From Stutzerimonas stutzeri (lineage in GTDB: Bacteria; Pseudomonadota; Gammaproteobacteria; Pseudomonadales; Pseudomonadaceae), in the NCBI GenBank assembly GCA_002339675.1, contig DDKB01000019.1, forward strand, positions 88,168 to 152,167: a DNA stretch of 64,000 bases, read 5' to 3'. Shown one piece after another: positions 8,160-18,205 of this stretch (within the stretch, counting starts at the first letter, position 1; each line of letters opens with the position of its first letter). The position numbers and the translations under genes were made by a program. The notes beneath the pieces were generated by a model. It saw only the letters and a program-made list of their open reading frames with translations, was not told the DNA's origin and searched no databases.

Positions 8160-8891
8160 TCAGTGATGGGTGTGGGCGGGGAGCGGAGCGGGGGCAGCAT
8201 GGCCGCCCCCGTGGCCCATTAGCCACTGCTGGTGAGGCCCTGGCAGTGTCCACACACCAAAGAGCATCACCAAGATGCCACCGGCCACCCGAACTCCGCG
8301 CTTGCGCAGGAGGGCCGTGACCCGTTCTGCAGCCAGGCCAGTGGCCAGCAAAACTGGCCAGGTGCCGATCCCGAATGCCAGCATCAGCAGGGCACTGTCG
8401 ACTGCATTTCCCTGGCTGGCGGCCCACAGCAGGGTGCTGTACACCAATCCGCACGGCAGCCATCCCCAGAGCGCACCAAGCAATAATGCCTGGGGCACGT
8501 GTTTGACCGGCATCAGCTGGCTCGCGTAGGGCTGGATGTGGCGCCAGAGGCCGCGTCCAACGGCTTCGACCCGCGTCAGTCCGCTCCAGATACCGGCCAG
8601 ATACAGGCCCATGCTGATCAGCAGCAACGCGGCAACGACACGTAACAGCATGGCGGCCGGGCTGTTGGCGACGGCCCAGCCAGCCAACCCGATCAGCAGG
8701 CCCGCACAGGCGTAACTGAATACACGTCCCAGGTTGTAGGCGACCAGCAGGCGCAGGCGACGGCTGCGTTGCTCGGCTGGAATCGCCATGGTTAGCGCGC
8801 CCATCAGGCCGCCGCACATGCCCAGACAGTGACCGCCACCAAGCAGGCCGAGCACCAGTGCGGACACCAGCAGGGGGATCAGTTCAGCCAC
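8160..8891 (-). CDS. TauE/SafE (DsbD-like transmembrane) family protein, cco-linked
   Basis: This 243-residue polytopic membrane protein has about six transmembrane segments. The first carries the strongly conserved GGGHCLGMCGGLMGA motif near residue 17, characteristic of the UreH/DsbD_2-type proteins found after ccoS in many proteobacteria. Metal handling for cbb3 assembly is the usual suggestion, based on neighbourhood. I choose the GTG start at 8891 because the family N-terminus (AELIPLLVSALVLG) begins there; it overlaps the end of ccoS by 8 bases. The C-terminus is histidine-rich (HGGGHAAPAPLPAHTHH), which could bind metal. Confidence 0.82.
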   Translation of the reverse strand: MAELIPLLVSALVLGLLGGGHCLGMCGGLMGALTMAIPAEQRSRRLRLLVAYNLGRVFSYACAGLLIGLAGWAVANSPAAMLLRVVAALLLISMGLYLAGIWSGLTRVEAVGRGLWRHIQPYASQLMPVKHVPQALLLGALWGWLPCGLVYSTLLWAASQGNAVDSALLMLAFGIGTWPVLLATGLAAERVTALLRKRGVRVAGGILVMLFGVWTLPGPHQQWLMGHGGGHAAPAPLPAHTHH

Positions 8892-9093
8892 GATCGGATT
8901 TCTCCGTGTCGCTGCTGTGGTCGGCCTGCTCGACGCCGGCGCGATGCTTGGGGTCTTCTTCGTCGAACAGGATGCTGTGGGCGGGGCTGTCCAGGTCGTC
9001 GTACTGGCCGCTGTCGACCGCCCAGAAGAACACCCAGATTGCCAAGGCGACCAGCACCACTGCAACGGGAATGAGAATGTACAGTGCAGCCAT
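8884..9093 (-). CDS. ccoS: cbb3 oxidase assembly protein CcoS
   Basis: This 69-residue protein begins with one transmembrane helix (ALYILIPVAVVLVALAIW), followed by FWAVDSGQYDDLDSPAHSIL, in which GQYDDLDSPA is the CcoS hallmark. CcoS is needed to insert cofactors (haem b and CuB) into CcoN in Rhodobacter and related bacteria. It follows ccoI by 44 bases, and its end overlaps the GTG start of the next membrane protein, indicating coupling. A good AGGAG precedes the chosen start. Confidence 0.9.
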   Translation of the reverse strand: MAALYILIPVAVVLVALAIWVFFWAVDSGQYDDLDSPAHSILFDEEDPKHRAGVEQADHSSDTEKSDRG

Positions 9094-9137
9094 TGGAGCC
9101 TCCTGAATCGGTTGGCGTAGCAGCGCCCTAGGCGGGC

Positions 9138-11582
9138 TCAGCCCGCGGCGGCATGAACCTGCTGGCGAAGGGGCGGCAGGCCCGGCTGGCGGATCAGCCG
9201 CAGCGCGTTGAGCACTACCAGCAGCGAGCTGGCAGACATGCCCAGCGCCGCCCACAGGGGGGTGACCCAGCCGATCGCGGCAAACGGCAGGATCAGGCCG
9301 TTATACAGACTGGCCCAGACCAGGTTCTCGACGATGATATGCCGGCTCCGGCGGGCTACGGTGAGCGCCTGGACGAGCGAGTCGAGCCGGTTACTCAGCA
9401 GGACCGCGTCTGCGCTGGTCTTGGCCAGGTCCGTGGCCGTCCCCATGGCGACGCTGATGTCCGCCGCCGCCAGCACCGGCGCATCGTTGACCCCGTCGCC
9501 GAGCATCAGCACGCGGTGCCCGGCCTGCTGGAGGCGCTGCAGGTGGCTGAGCTTGTCGGCCGGGGTCAAGCCGCCGTGGGATTCACCGATTCCGAGGCGC
9601 TGCGCAATCTGCCCGACCATGGGAGAGCTGTCGCCGGACAACAGCAGCGTGTGCCAGCCGCGACGTCGGCAGGCCTCGAGCAGCGCGGGTGCGTCATCGC
9701 GCATCCGGTCGTTGAGCACCAGCCAGGCCAGTGGGCCACGGGCATCTCCGAGCAGCAGCCATTGGCCATCGATCTCGGGAATGGTCGGCGCCTGGCCGGC
9801 ATAGCCGGTCGCCACGAAATCCGGCCGCCCGATACGCAGGGTGCGCCCGGCAACACTGCCTTGCAGGCCGAGTCCGGGCACGCTTTCGACGAGGTCGGCC
9901 GGCTTCGGCGCGCGGCCGAAGGCCTTCGCGATGGGGTGTTCCGACCGGTTTTCCAGGGCCGCTGCCAGCTCAAGGCAGGTGTCGGCGTCCAGGTCCGCCA
10001 AGGGACGGACCTCGGCGAGGGTCAGCCGTCCCTCCGTAAGCGTACCGGTCTTGTCGAAAATCACGGTGTCGATGTGGTTGAGGCCCTCAAGGACATGCCC
10101 GCGGGTCAGCAACAGGCCGAGCCGGTGCAGCGTCCCCGTGGCGGTGGTCAGGGCGGTCGGGGTTGCCAGGGACAGGGCACAGGGACAGGTGGCCACCAGC
10201 AAGGCGAGGACAATCCAGAACGCCCGCTGCGGGTCGATCTGCCACCAGACGATGCCGACCACCACCGCGGCGAGCAGCACGACCAGCAGAAACCATTGCG
10301 CCACGCGATCAGCCAGTTCCGCCAGTCGCGGCTTGTCCGACTGGGCGCGCTCCAGCAGGCTGACGATCGCCGAGAGCCGGGTACTGTCGCCGAGGGCTTG
10401 CACTTCGATGACCAGCGCGCCCTCGACGTTGAGGGTGCCGGCCGTGACGACGTCGCCCGGCGCCCGCGGCTGCGGTAGGTATTCGCCGGTCAGGACTGAT
10501 TCGTCGACGCTCGACTGACCGTCGACGATGCGGCCGTCAGCCGGAATGAGCGAGCCGGGATGCACCAGCACCCGATCGCCCACTGCCAATTCGCTCAGTA
10601 GGATGCGGCTGGACTGGCCGTCTTTGCCCAGCTTCAAACACGACGCCGGCAACAGATTGACCAGTTGGGCGGTGGCCGCGGCGGTGCGCTCACGAGCGCG
10701 GCGCTCGAGAAACCTGCCCGCGAGCAGGAACAGCGCGAACATGCCGACGGCGTCGAAGTACAGTTCTCCCTGGCCGGTCAGGGTCGACCAGATCCCGGCG
10801 ATGTAAGCACCGCCGATGGCCAGCGACACCGAGACATCCATGGTTAGGTGCCTCGTGCGCAGGTCGCGCAGGGCGCCCTTGAAAAAATCGATCGAGCAGT
10901 AGAACACGATGGGGGTGGTTAACAGCAGGGCGGTCCAGCGCAGGATGCTGGCCATGCCCGGCGACAGATCGATGTTGAACTCCGGCCAGGTCGCCATCGT
11001 CGCCATCATCACCTGCATCCACAGCAGCCCGGCTACACCGAGCTGGCGCATGCTGCGGCGATTTTCATGCGCGAGGCGCTCGGCCGCGAGGTCGGCCTGG
11101 TAGGGATGGGCCGCGTAACCGATGCGACGCAGCTCGGCGAGCAGTTCGCTGAGCGGCATTGCAGCATCCTGCCAGCGTACCCGCAGGCGGTGATTGGACA
11201 GGTTGAGGCTGGCCTCGATGACCCCGTCGAGGCCGCGAAGGTGTTTCTCGATCAGCCAGCCACAGGCTGCACAGCTGATGCCCTCGATCATCAGCGACGT
11301 GCTGGCCTGTTCACCCTGATGCTCGACGAATGGCGCCTGGACGTCCGGTCGGTCGTACAGCGCGAGCTCGTCGCTGAGGGCCTGGGGCAATGCGTCGGGA
11401 TTGATCGAGGCGTCGCTGCGATGCTGGTAGTAGCTTTCGAGGCCACCCTGGACGATAGCCTCGGCGACAGCCTGGCAGCCGGGGCAGCAGAAGGACCGCT
11501 GCTGGTTCAATACCTGGGCATGGAAGGCGCTTCCCGCTGGAACGGGAAGGCTGCAGTGGTAGCAGGGAACAGGGCTTGCCAT
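9138..11582 (-). CDS. ccoI: Copper-translocating P1B-type ATPase CcoI
   Basis: The 814-residue inner-membrane ATPase exports copper across the membrane for assembly of cbb3 CuB. The N-terminus has a cysteine-rich segment (CYHC, then CCPGC near residue 32) and an HMA domain with CAAC in EGISCAACGWL. The membrane metal site is CPC in TCPCALSLATP. Catalytic motifs DKTGT (phosphorylated Asp), HP in SEHPIAK and GDGVNDAPVLA are all intact. It belongs to the slow-efflux CtpA/FixI type. It lies 7 bases downstream of ccoH and within the ccoGHIS transcript. Confidence 0.95.
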   Translation of the reverse strand: MASPVPCYHCSLPVPAGSAFHAQVLNQQRSFCCPGCQAVAEAIVQGGLESYYQHRSDASINPDALPQALSDELALYDRPDVQAPFVEHQGEQASTSLMIEGISCAACGWLIEKHLRGLDGVIEASLNLSNHRLRVRWQDAAMPLSELLAELRRIGYAAHPYQADLAAERLAHENRRSMRQLGVAGLLWMQVMMATMATWPEFNIDLSPGMASILRWTALLLTTPIVFYCSIDFFKGALRDLRTRHLTMDVSVSLAIGGAYIAGIWSTLTGQGELYFDAVGMFALFLLAGRFLERRARERTAAATAQLVNLLPASCLKLGKDGQSSRILLSELAVGDRVLVHPGSLIPADGRIVDGQSSVDESVLTGEYLPQPRAPGDVVTAGTLNVEGALVIEVQALGDSTRLSAIVSLLERAQSDKPRLAELADRVAQWFLLVVLLAAVVVGIVWWQIDPQRAFWIVLALLVATCPCALSLATPTALTTATGTLHRLGLLLTRGHVLEGLNHIDTVIFDKTGTLTEGRLTLAEVRPLADLDADTCLELAAALENRSEHPIAKAFGRAPKPADLVESVPGLGLQGSVAGRTLRIGRPDFVATGYAGQAPTIPEIDGQWLLLGDARGPLAWLVLNDRMRDDAPALLEACRRRGWHTLLLSGDSSPMVGQIAQRLGIGESHGGLTPADKLSHLQRLQQAGHRVLMLGDGVNDAPVLAAADISVAMGTATDLAKTSADAVLLSNRLDSLVQALTVARRSRHIIVENLVWASLYNGLILPFAAIGWVTPLWAALGMSASSLLVVLNALRLIRQPGLPPLRQQVHAAAG

Positions 11583-11589
11583 TGGCCGG

Positions 11590-12093
11590 TCAGTAGCTCA
11601 GCGCGAGCGCCCGGCCGGTGACGATCTCCTTTTCCTCGAACAGGCGCCAGTCCTGGTCGCCCTCGCGGCCAAGGATTTCCACGAAGCGGCGCCCAGTCAC
11701 CGGCTCCTGCATATGGCCCTGGTAGAACCCGTCGCCCTGGGGTTGCAGGACGATGCGACGGTCGCGTTCCGGTTGGGTCGGCGAGATGAGATTGAGCACC
11801 AGTTCATGAGGGCGGCTATTGCCGCTCAGCTGCACTTCGGCGAGACCGCGCTCGTCGTCAAGAGTGATCCGGGCTTTCATCTGCAGGCGCTCGGCGAGCT
11901 TTTCTCGGTCGAGCGACTGGTTGATGCCCTTGCCGGCATCGTAGTAGTTATCCGAGACCAGGCTGTCGGAGTTGCGAATCGCGATGGTCAGCATCGAGGT
12001 GCCGAGGATCACCGACAGTAGCAGAATGCCAATGACGAACCAGGCCCAGAACTGGGTGTACCAACGGGTGTTTTCGTGGTCGGAAGTGCTCAT
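11590..12093 (-). CDS. ccoH: cbb3 oxidase assembly protein CcoH (FixH)
   Basis: The 167-residue protein has a single N-terminal transmembrane helix (FWAWFVIGILLLSVILGTSM) and a periplasmic FixH domain containing DNYYDAGKGINQSLDRE. CcoH associates with and stabilises the cbb3 complex during assembly. Length is normal. It lies between ccoG (11 bases upstream) and ccoI (7 bases downstream), the standard pseudomonad order. Confidence 0.92.
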   Translation of the reverse strand: MSTSDHENTRWYTQFWAWFVIGILLLSVILGTSMLTIAIRNSDSLVSDNYYDAGKGINQSLDREKLAERLQMKARITLDDERGLAEVQLSGNSRPHELVLNLISPTQPERDRRIVLQPQGDGFYQGHMQEPVTGRRFVEILGREGDQDWRLFEEKEIVTGRALALSY

Positions 12094-12104
12094 GTACTAC
12101 CTGT

Positions 12105-13517
12105 TCAGCGGATGCTCGGGCCGATGAAGCGGCTGTCCGAGTCATCTTCGATGGAAGGATCGTCCGCCGACCTGACGTGGAAGACGATCTCGTTGGTGCT
12201 CGACGGCAGGCGCTCGGGTTCGATGGACAGCTCCACCGGAACCGTCACCAGTTCTCCGGCCTCGGCGCGGATCTCGTTGCGACCTTGGTACTGCAGCCCT
12301 TCTAGGCCGGTGGCCTCGATGATGAAGGTCTGCTCGTTCTGCGCCTTATTCATGACCTTGAGCGTATAGACGTTCTCGATCCGGCCCTGCTCGTTTTCGC
12401 GGTACAGCACGCGGTCCTTGAGCACGTCCAGCTTCACCAGCGAGCGATCGCTGACAGCGAACGTGAAGATGCCCATCATCGTCAGCAGCGCAACGGCATA
12501 GCCGATCAATCGGGGACGGGCCAGGTGGGTTTTCTGGCCGGACAGGTTGTGCTCGGTGGTGTAGCTGATCAGACCGCGGGGGTAGTTCATCTTGTCCATG
12601 ATGGTGTCGCAGGCGTCGATGCAGGCGGCGCAGCCGATGCATTCGATCTGCAGTCCGTCGCGGATGTCGATGCCCGTCGGACAGACCTGCACGCACATGG
12701 TGCAGTCGATGCAGTCGCCTAGGCCCATGGCCTTGTAATCAGCGTCCTTCTTGCGCGGTCCGCGGCGCTCGCCGCGGCGTGGATCATACGACACGATCAG
12801 CGTGTCCTTGTCGAACATCACGCTTTGGAAGCGGGCGTAGGGGCACATGTAGATGCACACCTGCTCACGCAGGTAGCCGGCGTTGCCATAGGTCGCCAGG
12901 GTGAAGAAACCTACCCAGAACGCCGCCCAACCGCCGACCTGGAGTGTAAACAGATCGGGCACAAGATCGCGGATGGGGGTGAAGTAGCCGACGAAGGTAA
13001 TGCCGATCGCCAGCGAAACCCCAAGCCAGATCGAATGCTTGGCCAGCTTGCGCAAGAACTTGTTGCCGCTCATAGGCGCTTTGTCGAGCTTCATGCGCTG
13101 GTTGCGATCACCCTCGGTGACCTTTTCCGCCCACATGAATACCCAGGTAAACACGCTCTGCGGGCAGGTGTAGCCGCACCACACTCGCCCGGCGAACACC
13201 GTGATGAAGAACAGGCCGAAGGCGCAGATGATCAGCATTGCCGAGAGGAGGATGAAATCCTGCGGCCAGAAGGTCGCGCCGAAGATGTAGAACTTGCGCT
13301 CGGGCAGGTCCCACCATACCGCCTGGCGGCCGTTCCAGGTCAGCCACACGGTACCGAAATAGAGGACGAAGAGGAGTGCTCCGCCAACCAGCCTCAGATT
13401 GCGAAAAAGGCCGGTAAAAGCGCGGGTGTAGATCTTTTCACGCGAAGCGTAGAGGTCGGACGAGGCGTTGACCTTGGAGGGGGGCGTTACATCACGAACG
13501 GGGATCTGCTGAGACAT
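12105..13517 (-). CDS. ccoG: cbb3 assembly iron-sulfur membrane protein CcoG (FixG/RdxA)
   Basis: The 470-residue protein has several transmembrane helices, a CGYTCPQ motif near residue 118, and a cytoplasmic ferredoxin domain with two [4Fe-4S] motifs (CIDCTMCVQVCP and CIGCAACIDACD). The C-terminus is an Ig-like FixG domain. CcoG is a cupric reductase in the copper route to cbb3 oxidase. It heads the assembly genes 136 bases downstream of ccoP1. That gap has two hairpins without T-runs, so read-through from cco1 is possible. Confidence 0.95.
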   Translation of the reverse strand: MSQQIPVRDVTPPSKVNASSDLYASREKIYTRAFTGLFRNLRLVGGALLFVLYFGTVWLTWNGRQAVWWDLPERKFYIFGATFWPQDFILLSAMLIICAFGLFFITVFAGRVWCGYTCPQSVFTWVFMWAEKVTEGDRNQRMKLDKAPMSGNKFLRKLAKHSIWLGVSLAIGITFVGYFTPIRDLVPDLFTLQVGGWAAFWVGFFTLATYGNAGYLREQVCIYMCPYARFQSVMFDKDTLIVSYDPRRGERRGPRKKDADYKAMGLGDCIDCTMCVQVCPTGIDIRDGLQIECIGCAACIDACDTIMDKMNYPRGLISYTTEHNLSGQKTHLARPRLIGYAVALLTMMGIFTFAVSDRSLVKLDVLKDRVLYRENEQGRIENVYTLKVMNKAQNEQTFIIEATGLEGLQYQGRNEIRAEAGELVTVPVELSIEPERLPSSTNEIVFHVRSADDPSIEDDSDSRFIGPSIR

Positions 13518-13546
13518 CGATTGCGTACCACGGCGGAGGGTGAGTG

Positions 13547-13572
13547 TCCCGGCCGATGCATGCCGGCCGGGA
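13547..13572 (-). other. Hairpin between ccoP1 and ccoG
   Basis: Arms TCCCGGCCG (13547-13555) and CGGCCGGGA (13564-13572) are perfect complements. No T-tract follows in the direction of the cco genes. It may partly attenuate transcription or stabilise the upstream mRNA. Confidence 0.5.
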
Positions 13573-13617
13573 TCTTTTGCTTACCTGCTGCGAATGGTAC
13601 GCCTCGATACTGGCGAT

Positions 13618-13642
13618 CAGGTGCGACCGTCGGTCGCGCCTG
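13618..13642 (-). other. Second hairpin just after ccoP1
   Basis: Arms CAGGTGCGACC (13618-13628) and GGTCGCGCCTG (13632-13642) pair over 11 bp with one G-T pair and a 3-base loop. It starts 12 bases past the ccoP1 stop in the direction of transcription. There is no T-run, so at most it is a weak terminator or 3'-end protector. Confidence 0.5.
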
Positions 13643-13653
13643 AATCGGTCGGA

Positions 13654-14571
13654 TCAGTTCTCCGACTTCTGCGAGAGGCTGTACACATAAGCGGCCAGCA
13701 GGTGCACTTTGTCATTGCCAAGGTGGTCTTGCTGGGCCGGCATGCGGCCATTACGACCGTAGCGAAGCGTTTGCTGAATCTGTCCGAAACTCGAGCCATA
13801 CAGCCAGGTGTTATCGGTCAGGTTCGGCGCGCCCATCGCCTGGGTGCCTTTGCCTTCTGGACCATGGCAAGCTACACAGTTGGTCGCGAAGATTTTTTGA
13901 CCCTGCTCAATGTCAGCGTCGATCCCTTCCGGAACATCGCGGCCCGACAGGCTGCGTACGTAGCCGGCCACGTTGCGGATGCCGTCCTCGCCCAGTACGT
14001 CGCGCCAGGCTGGCATGGCTGCCTGACGGCCGCCCATGATGGTGGTCTTGATGGTTTCAGGTGCACCACCGTAGAGCCAGTCGTTGTCGGTCAGGTTGGG
14101 GAAGCCATAGGCGCCCTTTGCGTCGGAACCGTGGCAGACCGAGCAGTTGGAGGCGAACAGCCGGCCGCCCATCTTCAGGGCCTGCGGGTCCTGTGCCACT
14201 TCTTCGACCGGCATCGCAGCGAACTTGGCGTACAGCGGGCCGTATTGCTCGTTGGCCTTGTCCACTTCGCGCTGCCATTCCTTGACCTGGGTCCAGCCGC
14301 CTTCGTAGCCGGGCAGCAGGCCTTTCCAATTACCCAGGCCCGGGTACAGCGCCAGGTAGCCGAGGGCGAAGATCACGGTGGCAACGAACAGCATGAACCA
14401 CCAGCGCGGCAGCGGGTTGTCATACTCTTCGATCCCGTCATAGGAGTGGCCGACGGTTTCTTCGGTGCTGTCGTGGCGTTGTCCCTTGCGAGTCGCGAGC
14501 AGCAGCCAGACCAGTGCCGCAATGGTCCCCAGGCTCAACAGGGTGATGTACCAACTCCAAAACGTGGTCAT
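13654..14571 (-). CDS. ccoP1: cbb3 oxidase subunit CcoP1 (dihaem cytochrome c)
   Basis: This 305-residue membrane-anchored cytochrome passes electrons to CcoO and CcoN. It has two N-terminal transmembrane helices (TLLSLGTIAALVWLLLA and WWFMLFVATVIFALGYL) and two class I cytochrome c domains with CSVCH and CVACH. Its start ATG immediately follows the ccoQ1 stop. It is about 70% similar by eye to CcoP2 at 17170-18105, so the two operons are clear paralogues. Confidence 0.95.
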   Translation of the reverse strand: MTTFWSWYITLLSLGTIAALVWLLLATRKGQRHDSTEETVGHSYDGIEEYDNPLPRWWFMLFVATVIFALGYLALYPGLGNWKGLLPGYEGGWTQVKEWQREVDKANEQYGPLYAKFAAMPVEEVAQDPQALKMGGRLFASNCSVCHGSDAKGAYGFPNLTDNDWLYGGAPETIKTTIMGGRQAAMPAWRDVLGEDGIRNVAGYVRSLSGRDVPEGIDADIEQGQKIFATNCVACHGPEGKGTQAMGAPNLTDNTWLYGSSFGQIQQTLRYGRNGRMPAQQDHLGNDKVHLLAAYVYSLSQKSEN

Positions 14572-14754
14572 TTATTTCTTACTCCTGGAAGCTTCTTCTT
14601 CACGCTTCTTGGTCTCGGGCTCGTCTGCGAAGGGCAGGTTGGCGGCTTCATCGAAGCTTTTCTTGCGCTTGCTGCTGTAAGCCCAAAGCACGACGCCGAC
14701 AAAGGCGACAAAAACAAGAACGGTGCCCAGACCGCGGAGAGTCCCGATATCCAT
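14572..14754 (-). CDS. ccoQ: cbb3 oxidase small subunit CcoQ1
   Basis: The 60-residue protein has one transmembrane helix (TVLVFVAFVGVVLWAYS) followed by a charged tail (SSKRKKSFDEAANLPFADE), the classic CcoQ pattern. CcoQ stabilises the cbb3 complex, in some species against oxygen damage. It lies 6 bases after ccoO1 and abuts ccoP1. The second operon has no counterpart. Confidence 0.92.
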   Translation of the reverse strand: MDIGTLRGLGTVLVFVAFVGVVLWAYSSKRKKSFDEAANLPFADEPETKKREEEASRSKK

Positions 14755-14760
14755 CGTGCG

Positions 14761-15372
14761 TTACCGTTTGTTGGTGAGAGTTGTGCCAAGGCTTTGCAGG
14801 AAGGCGACAAGGGCATCCATCTCGGTTTTGCCCTTGACGGCATCCTTGGCACCGGCAATGTCTTCCTCGGTGTAAGGCACACCGACGCTGCGCAGGGCGA
14901 CCATCTTGTCACCGGTGTGCTTGCCGTCTAGCTTGTTCTCGACCAGCCAGGGGTAAGCCGGCATCTTCGACTCGGGCACCACGTTGCGCGGGTTGTACAG
15001 GTGCGCGCGGTGCCAGTCGTCGGAGTAGCGGTTGCCGACCCGGGCCAGGTCCGGGCCGGTGCGCTTGGAGCCCCACAGGAAGGGGTGGTCGTAGACGCTT
15101 TCGCCGGCAACCGAGTAGTGGCCGTAGCGCTCGGTCTCGGCGCGGAACGGGCGGATCATCTGCGAGTGGCAGCCAACGCAGCCTTCACGGATGTAAATAT
15201 CGCGCCCTTCGAGTTCCAGGGCCGTGCGTGGCTTCATGCCTTCGACCGGCTCGTTGACCACGTCCTGGAAGAACAGCGGGACGATTTGGGTCAGGCCGCC
15301 GATGCTCACTGCCAGGACCATGAACAGGGTCAGCAGACCGACGTTCTTTTCGAGTATTTCGTGATTCTTCAT
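14761..15372 (-). CDS. ccoO1: cbb3 oxidase subunit CcoO1 (monohaem cytochrome c)
   Basis: This 203-residue protein has one N-terminal transmembrane helix (VGLLTLFMVLAVSIGGL) and a single c-haem site in GCVGCHSQMIRPF. Downstream are the conserved AETERYGHYSVAGE and GPDLARVGNRYSDDWH segments (landmarks). It is almost identical to CcoO2 at 18206-18817, with long identical DNA stretches, which suggests gene conversion. It lies 12 bases downstream of ccoN1. Confidence 0.95.
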   Translation of the reverse strand: MKNHEILEKNVGLLTLFMVLAVSIGGLTQIVPLFFQDVVNEPVEGMKPRTALELEGRDIYIREGCVGCHSQMIRPFRAETERYGHYSVAGESVYDHPFLWGSKRTGPDLARVGNRYSDDWHRAHLYNPRNVVPESKMPAYPWLVENKLDGKHTGDKMVALRSVGVPYTEEDIAGAKDAVKGKTEMDALVAFLQSLGTTLTNKR

Positions 15373-15384
15373 TTATCCGTTCCC

Positions 15385-16812
<1,428 letters not shown>

Positions 16813-16860
16813 GCAAGGCTTCCACGCTAATGGCATTTCAAGGGGGCAAAAACGGCGGCA

Positions 16861-16889
16861 AGTATGGAGAAAGGAGGGGGGCAATGCAA
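16861..16889 (-). promoter_or_regulatory. Candidate sigma70 promoter of ccoN1O1Q1P1
   Basis: Read on the minus strand, TTGCAT (16889-16884) and CATACT (16866-16861) are separated by 17 bases and each match four of six consensus positions. This places transcription start about 40 bases before the ccoN1 ATG. The absence of an Anr box fits the usual picture of a constitutive cco1 and an oxygen-regulated cco2. Confidence 0.5.
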
Positions 16890-16962
16890 TCAGAGCCCGG
16901 GCCGTCTCATGCCGTTCGGACCCTGATTCCAAGCGTTTTCCATGTGCTTTGCAGGGTCGTTT

Positions 16963-16983
16963 GACACGTCATGCCGACGTGTC
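16963..16983. promoter_or_regulatory. Perfect inverted repeat upstream of the ccoN1 promoter
   Basis: GACACGTC (16963-16970) and GACGTGTC (16976-16983) are exact complements around ATGCC. The repeat lies about 75-95 bases upstream of the candidate -35. It could be a regulator-binding palindrome; it has no T-run to act as a terminator. I do not recognise the motif. Confidence 0.4.
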
Positions 16984-17135
16984 CAGTCGGGGGCTTCGCC
17001 TTGTAGTTCTGCGGGGGTTCGGCGACTGAGCGGGAATATAGAAGCCGCGAGCCAGAAGGGCAAACCGGGAAGGAACTGAACGGTCTGCGACAGAGGGTCG
17101 CATGGGGCGGTTTCGAGGCGGGACTTGATTCGCAA

Positions 17136-17160
17136 CAGGGCGGTACGTGGTACCGCCCTG
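17136..17160 (-). terminator. Hairpin terminator after ccoP2
   Basis: CAGGGCGGTA (17136-17145) and TACCGCCCTG (17151-17160) form a perfect 10-bp stem with a 5-base loop, 10 bases past the ccoP2 stop on the minus strand. The following sequence is only mildly T-rich (TTGCG), so termination may be incomplete and allow some cco2-to-cco1 read-through. Confidence 0.62.
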
Positions 17161-17169
17161 TAGGACGTT

Positions 17170-18105
17170 TTACTGTTTCGCCAGGCGCTCAGGCTGCTGC
17201 GAGAGGCTATAGACGTACGCGGCCAGCAGATGGACCTTGTCGTTGCCCAGATACTGCTCCTGTGCCGGCATCTGGCCGTTGCGGCCGTGGCGGATGGTTT
17301 GTTGCAGCTGCGGCAGGCTCGAGCCGTAGATCCAGCCGGTCGGGTTGGTCAGGTTCGGCGCACCCATGGCCACCGTCCCGGTGCCCTTTTCGCCGTGGCA
17401 GACTGCGCAGGTCTGGGCGAACACCTTGCTGCCCGCGGCGACGTCCGCTTCGGTTCCTTCCGGCAACGGCAGGCCGGCCAGTTCGTTGCGCACGTAAGCG
17501 GCGACGTTCTTCACGCCATCTTCACCGATGACCTGGCCCCAAGCCGGCATCGCCGCGACGCGGCCGTGCAGGATGGTGGTCTTGATGGTGTCGGCATCGC
17601 CGCCCCAGCGCCATTCACGGTCAGCCAAGTTGGGAAAGCCATTGGCGCCCTTGGCGTCGGAGCCATGGCAGACCGCGCAATGGTTGGCGAACAGCCGCCC
17701 GCCGATCTTAAGTGCGTGCGGATCCTGCGCCGCCTGGGCCACGCTCATCGCCGAATACTTGGCGAAGATCGGTCCGAACTTGGCGTCGGCCTGTTCCACC
17801 TCGCGCTGCCATTGCTTGGTCTGCGTCCAGCCGTCCTCGTAGCCTGGCAGCACGCCTTTCCAGTTACCCAGGCCCGGATAGAGCGCCAGGTAGAGGATGC
17901 CGAATACCAGGGTGCCGATGAACAGCAGGAACCACCAGCGTGGAAGCGGGTTGTCATATTCCTCGATGCCGTCGAAGGAATGCCCCATGGTCTTGTCGGT
18001 GGTGCCGGCGGATTCGCCCTTGCGCGTGGCGAAGATCAGCCAGAACAGAGCGACAATGGTGCCCAGCGTCAGCAGGGCGATGTAACCACTCCAGAATGCG
18101 TTCAT
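17170..18105 (-). CDS. ccoP2: cbb3 oxidase subunit CcoP2 (dihaem cytochrome c)
   Basis: This 311-residue dihaem subunit has an N-terminal membrane segment (YIALLTLGTIVALFWLIFA), a second helix WWFLLFIGTLVFGILYL, and two c-haem sites CAVCH and CAVCH. It is paralogous to CcoP1 but clearly diverged in the haem domains. The start has GGGAG 7 bases upstream. It lies 100 bases after ccoO2, a gap that carries no ccoQ. Confidence 0.94.
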   Translation of the reverse strand: MNAFWSGYIALLTLGTIVALFWLIFATRKGESAGTTDKTMGHSFDGIEEYDNPLPRWWFLLFIGTLVFGILYLALYPGLGNWKGVLPGYEDGWTQTKQWQREVEQADAKFGPIFAKYSAMSVAQAAQDPHALKIGGRLFANHCAVCHGSDAKGANGFPNLADREWRWGGDADTIKTTILHGRVAAMPAWGQVIGEDGVKNVAAYVRNELAGLPLPEGTEADVAAGSKVFAQTCAVCHGEKGTGTVAMGAPNLTNPTGWIYGSSLPQLQQTIRHGRNGQMPAQEQYLGNDKVHLLAAYVYSLSQQPERLAKQ

Positions 18106-18205
18106 CTGTTACTCCCGGGCAGCCCGAACGCTCGAACTGCCCCGCGATGTTAGTTCCTGACGCCTGCCTCTGCAGGACGTCGTTCTCGATGGCCGGATGC
18201 CGGCC

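Larger units (their letters stand above)
16813..17169. other. Intergenic region between ccoP2 and ccoN1
   Basis: These 357 bases hold no gene I can support. From right to left they contain the ccoP2 terminator hairpin (17136-17160), an inverted repeat at 16963-16983 and a candidate promoter for ccoN1 (16861-16889). No TTGAT-N4-ATCAA box is present, unlike the ccoN2 promoter. Confidence 0.75.

Noticed and set aside
18106..18205. Possible degraded ccoQ between ccoO2 and ccoP2
   Set aside because: All frames are short and lack a hydrophobic helix or charged CcoQ tail; only small hairpins are visible.
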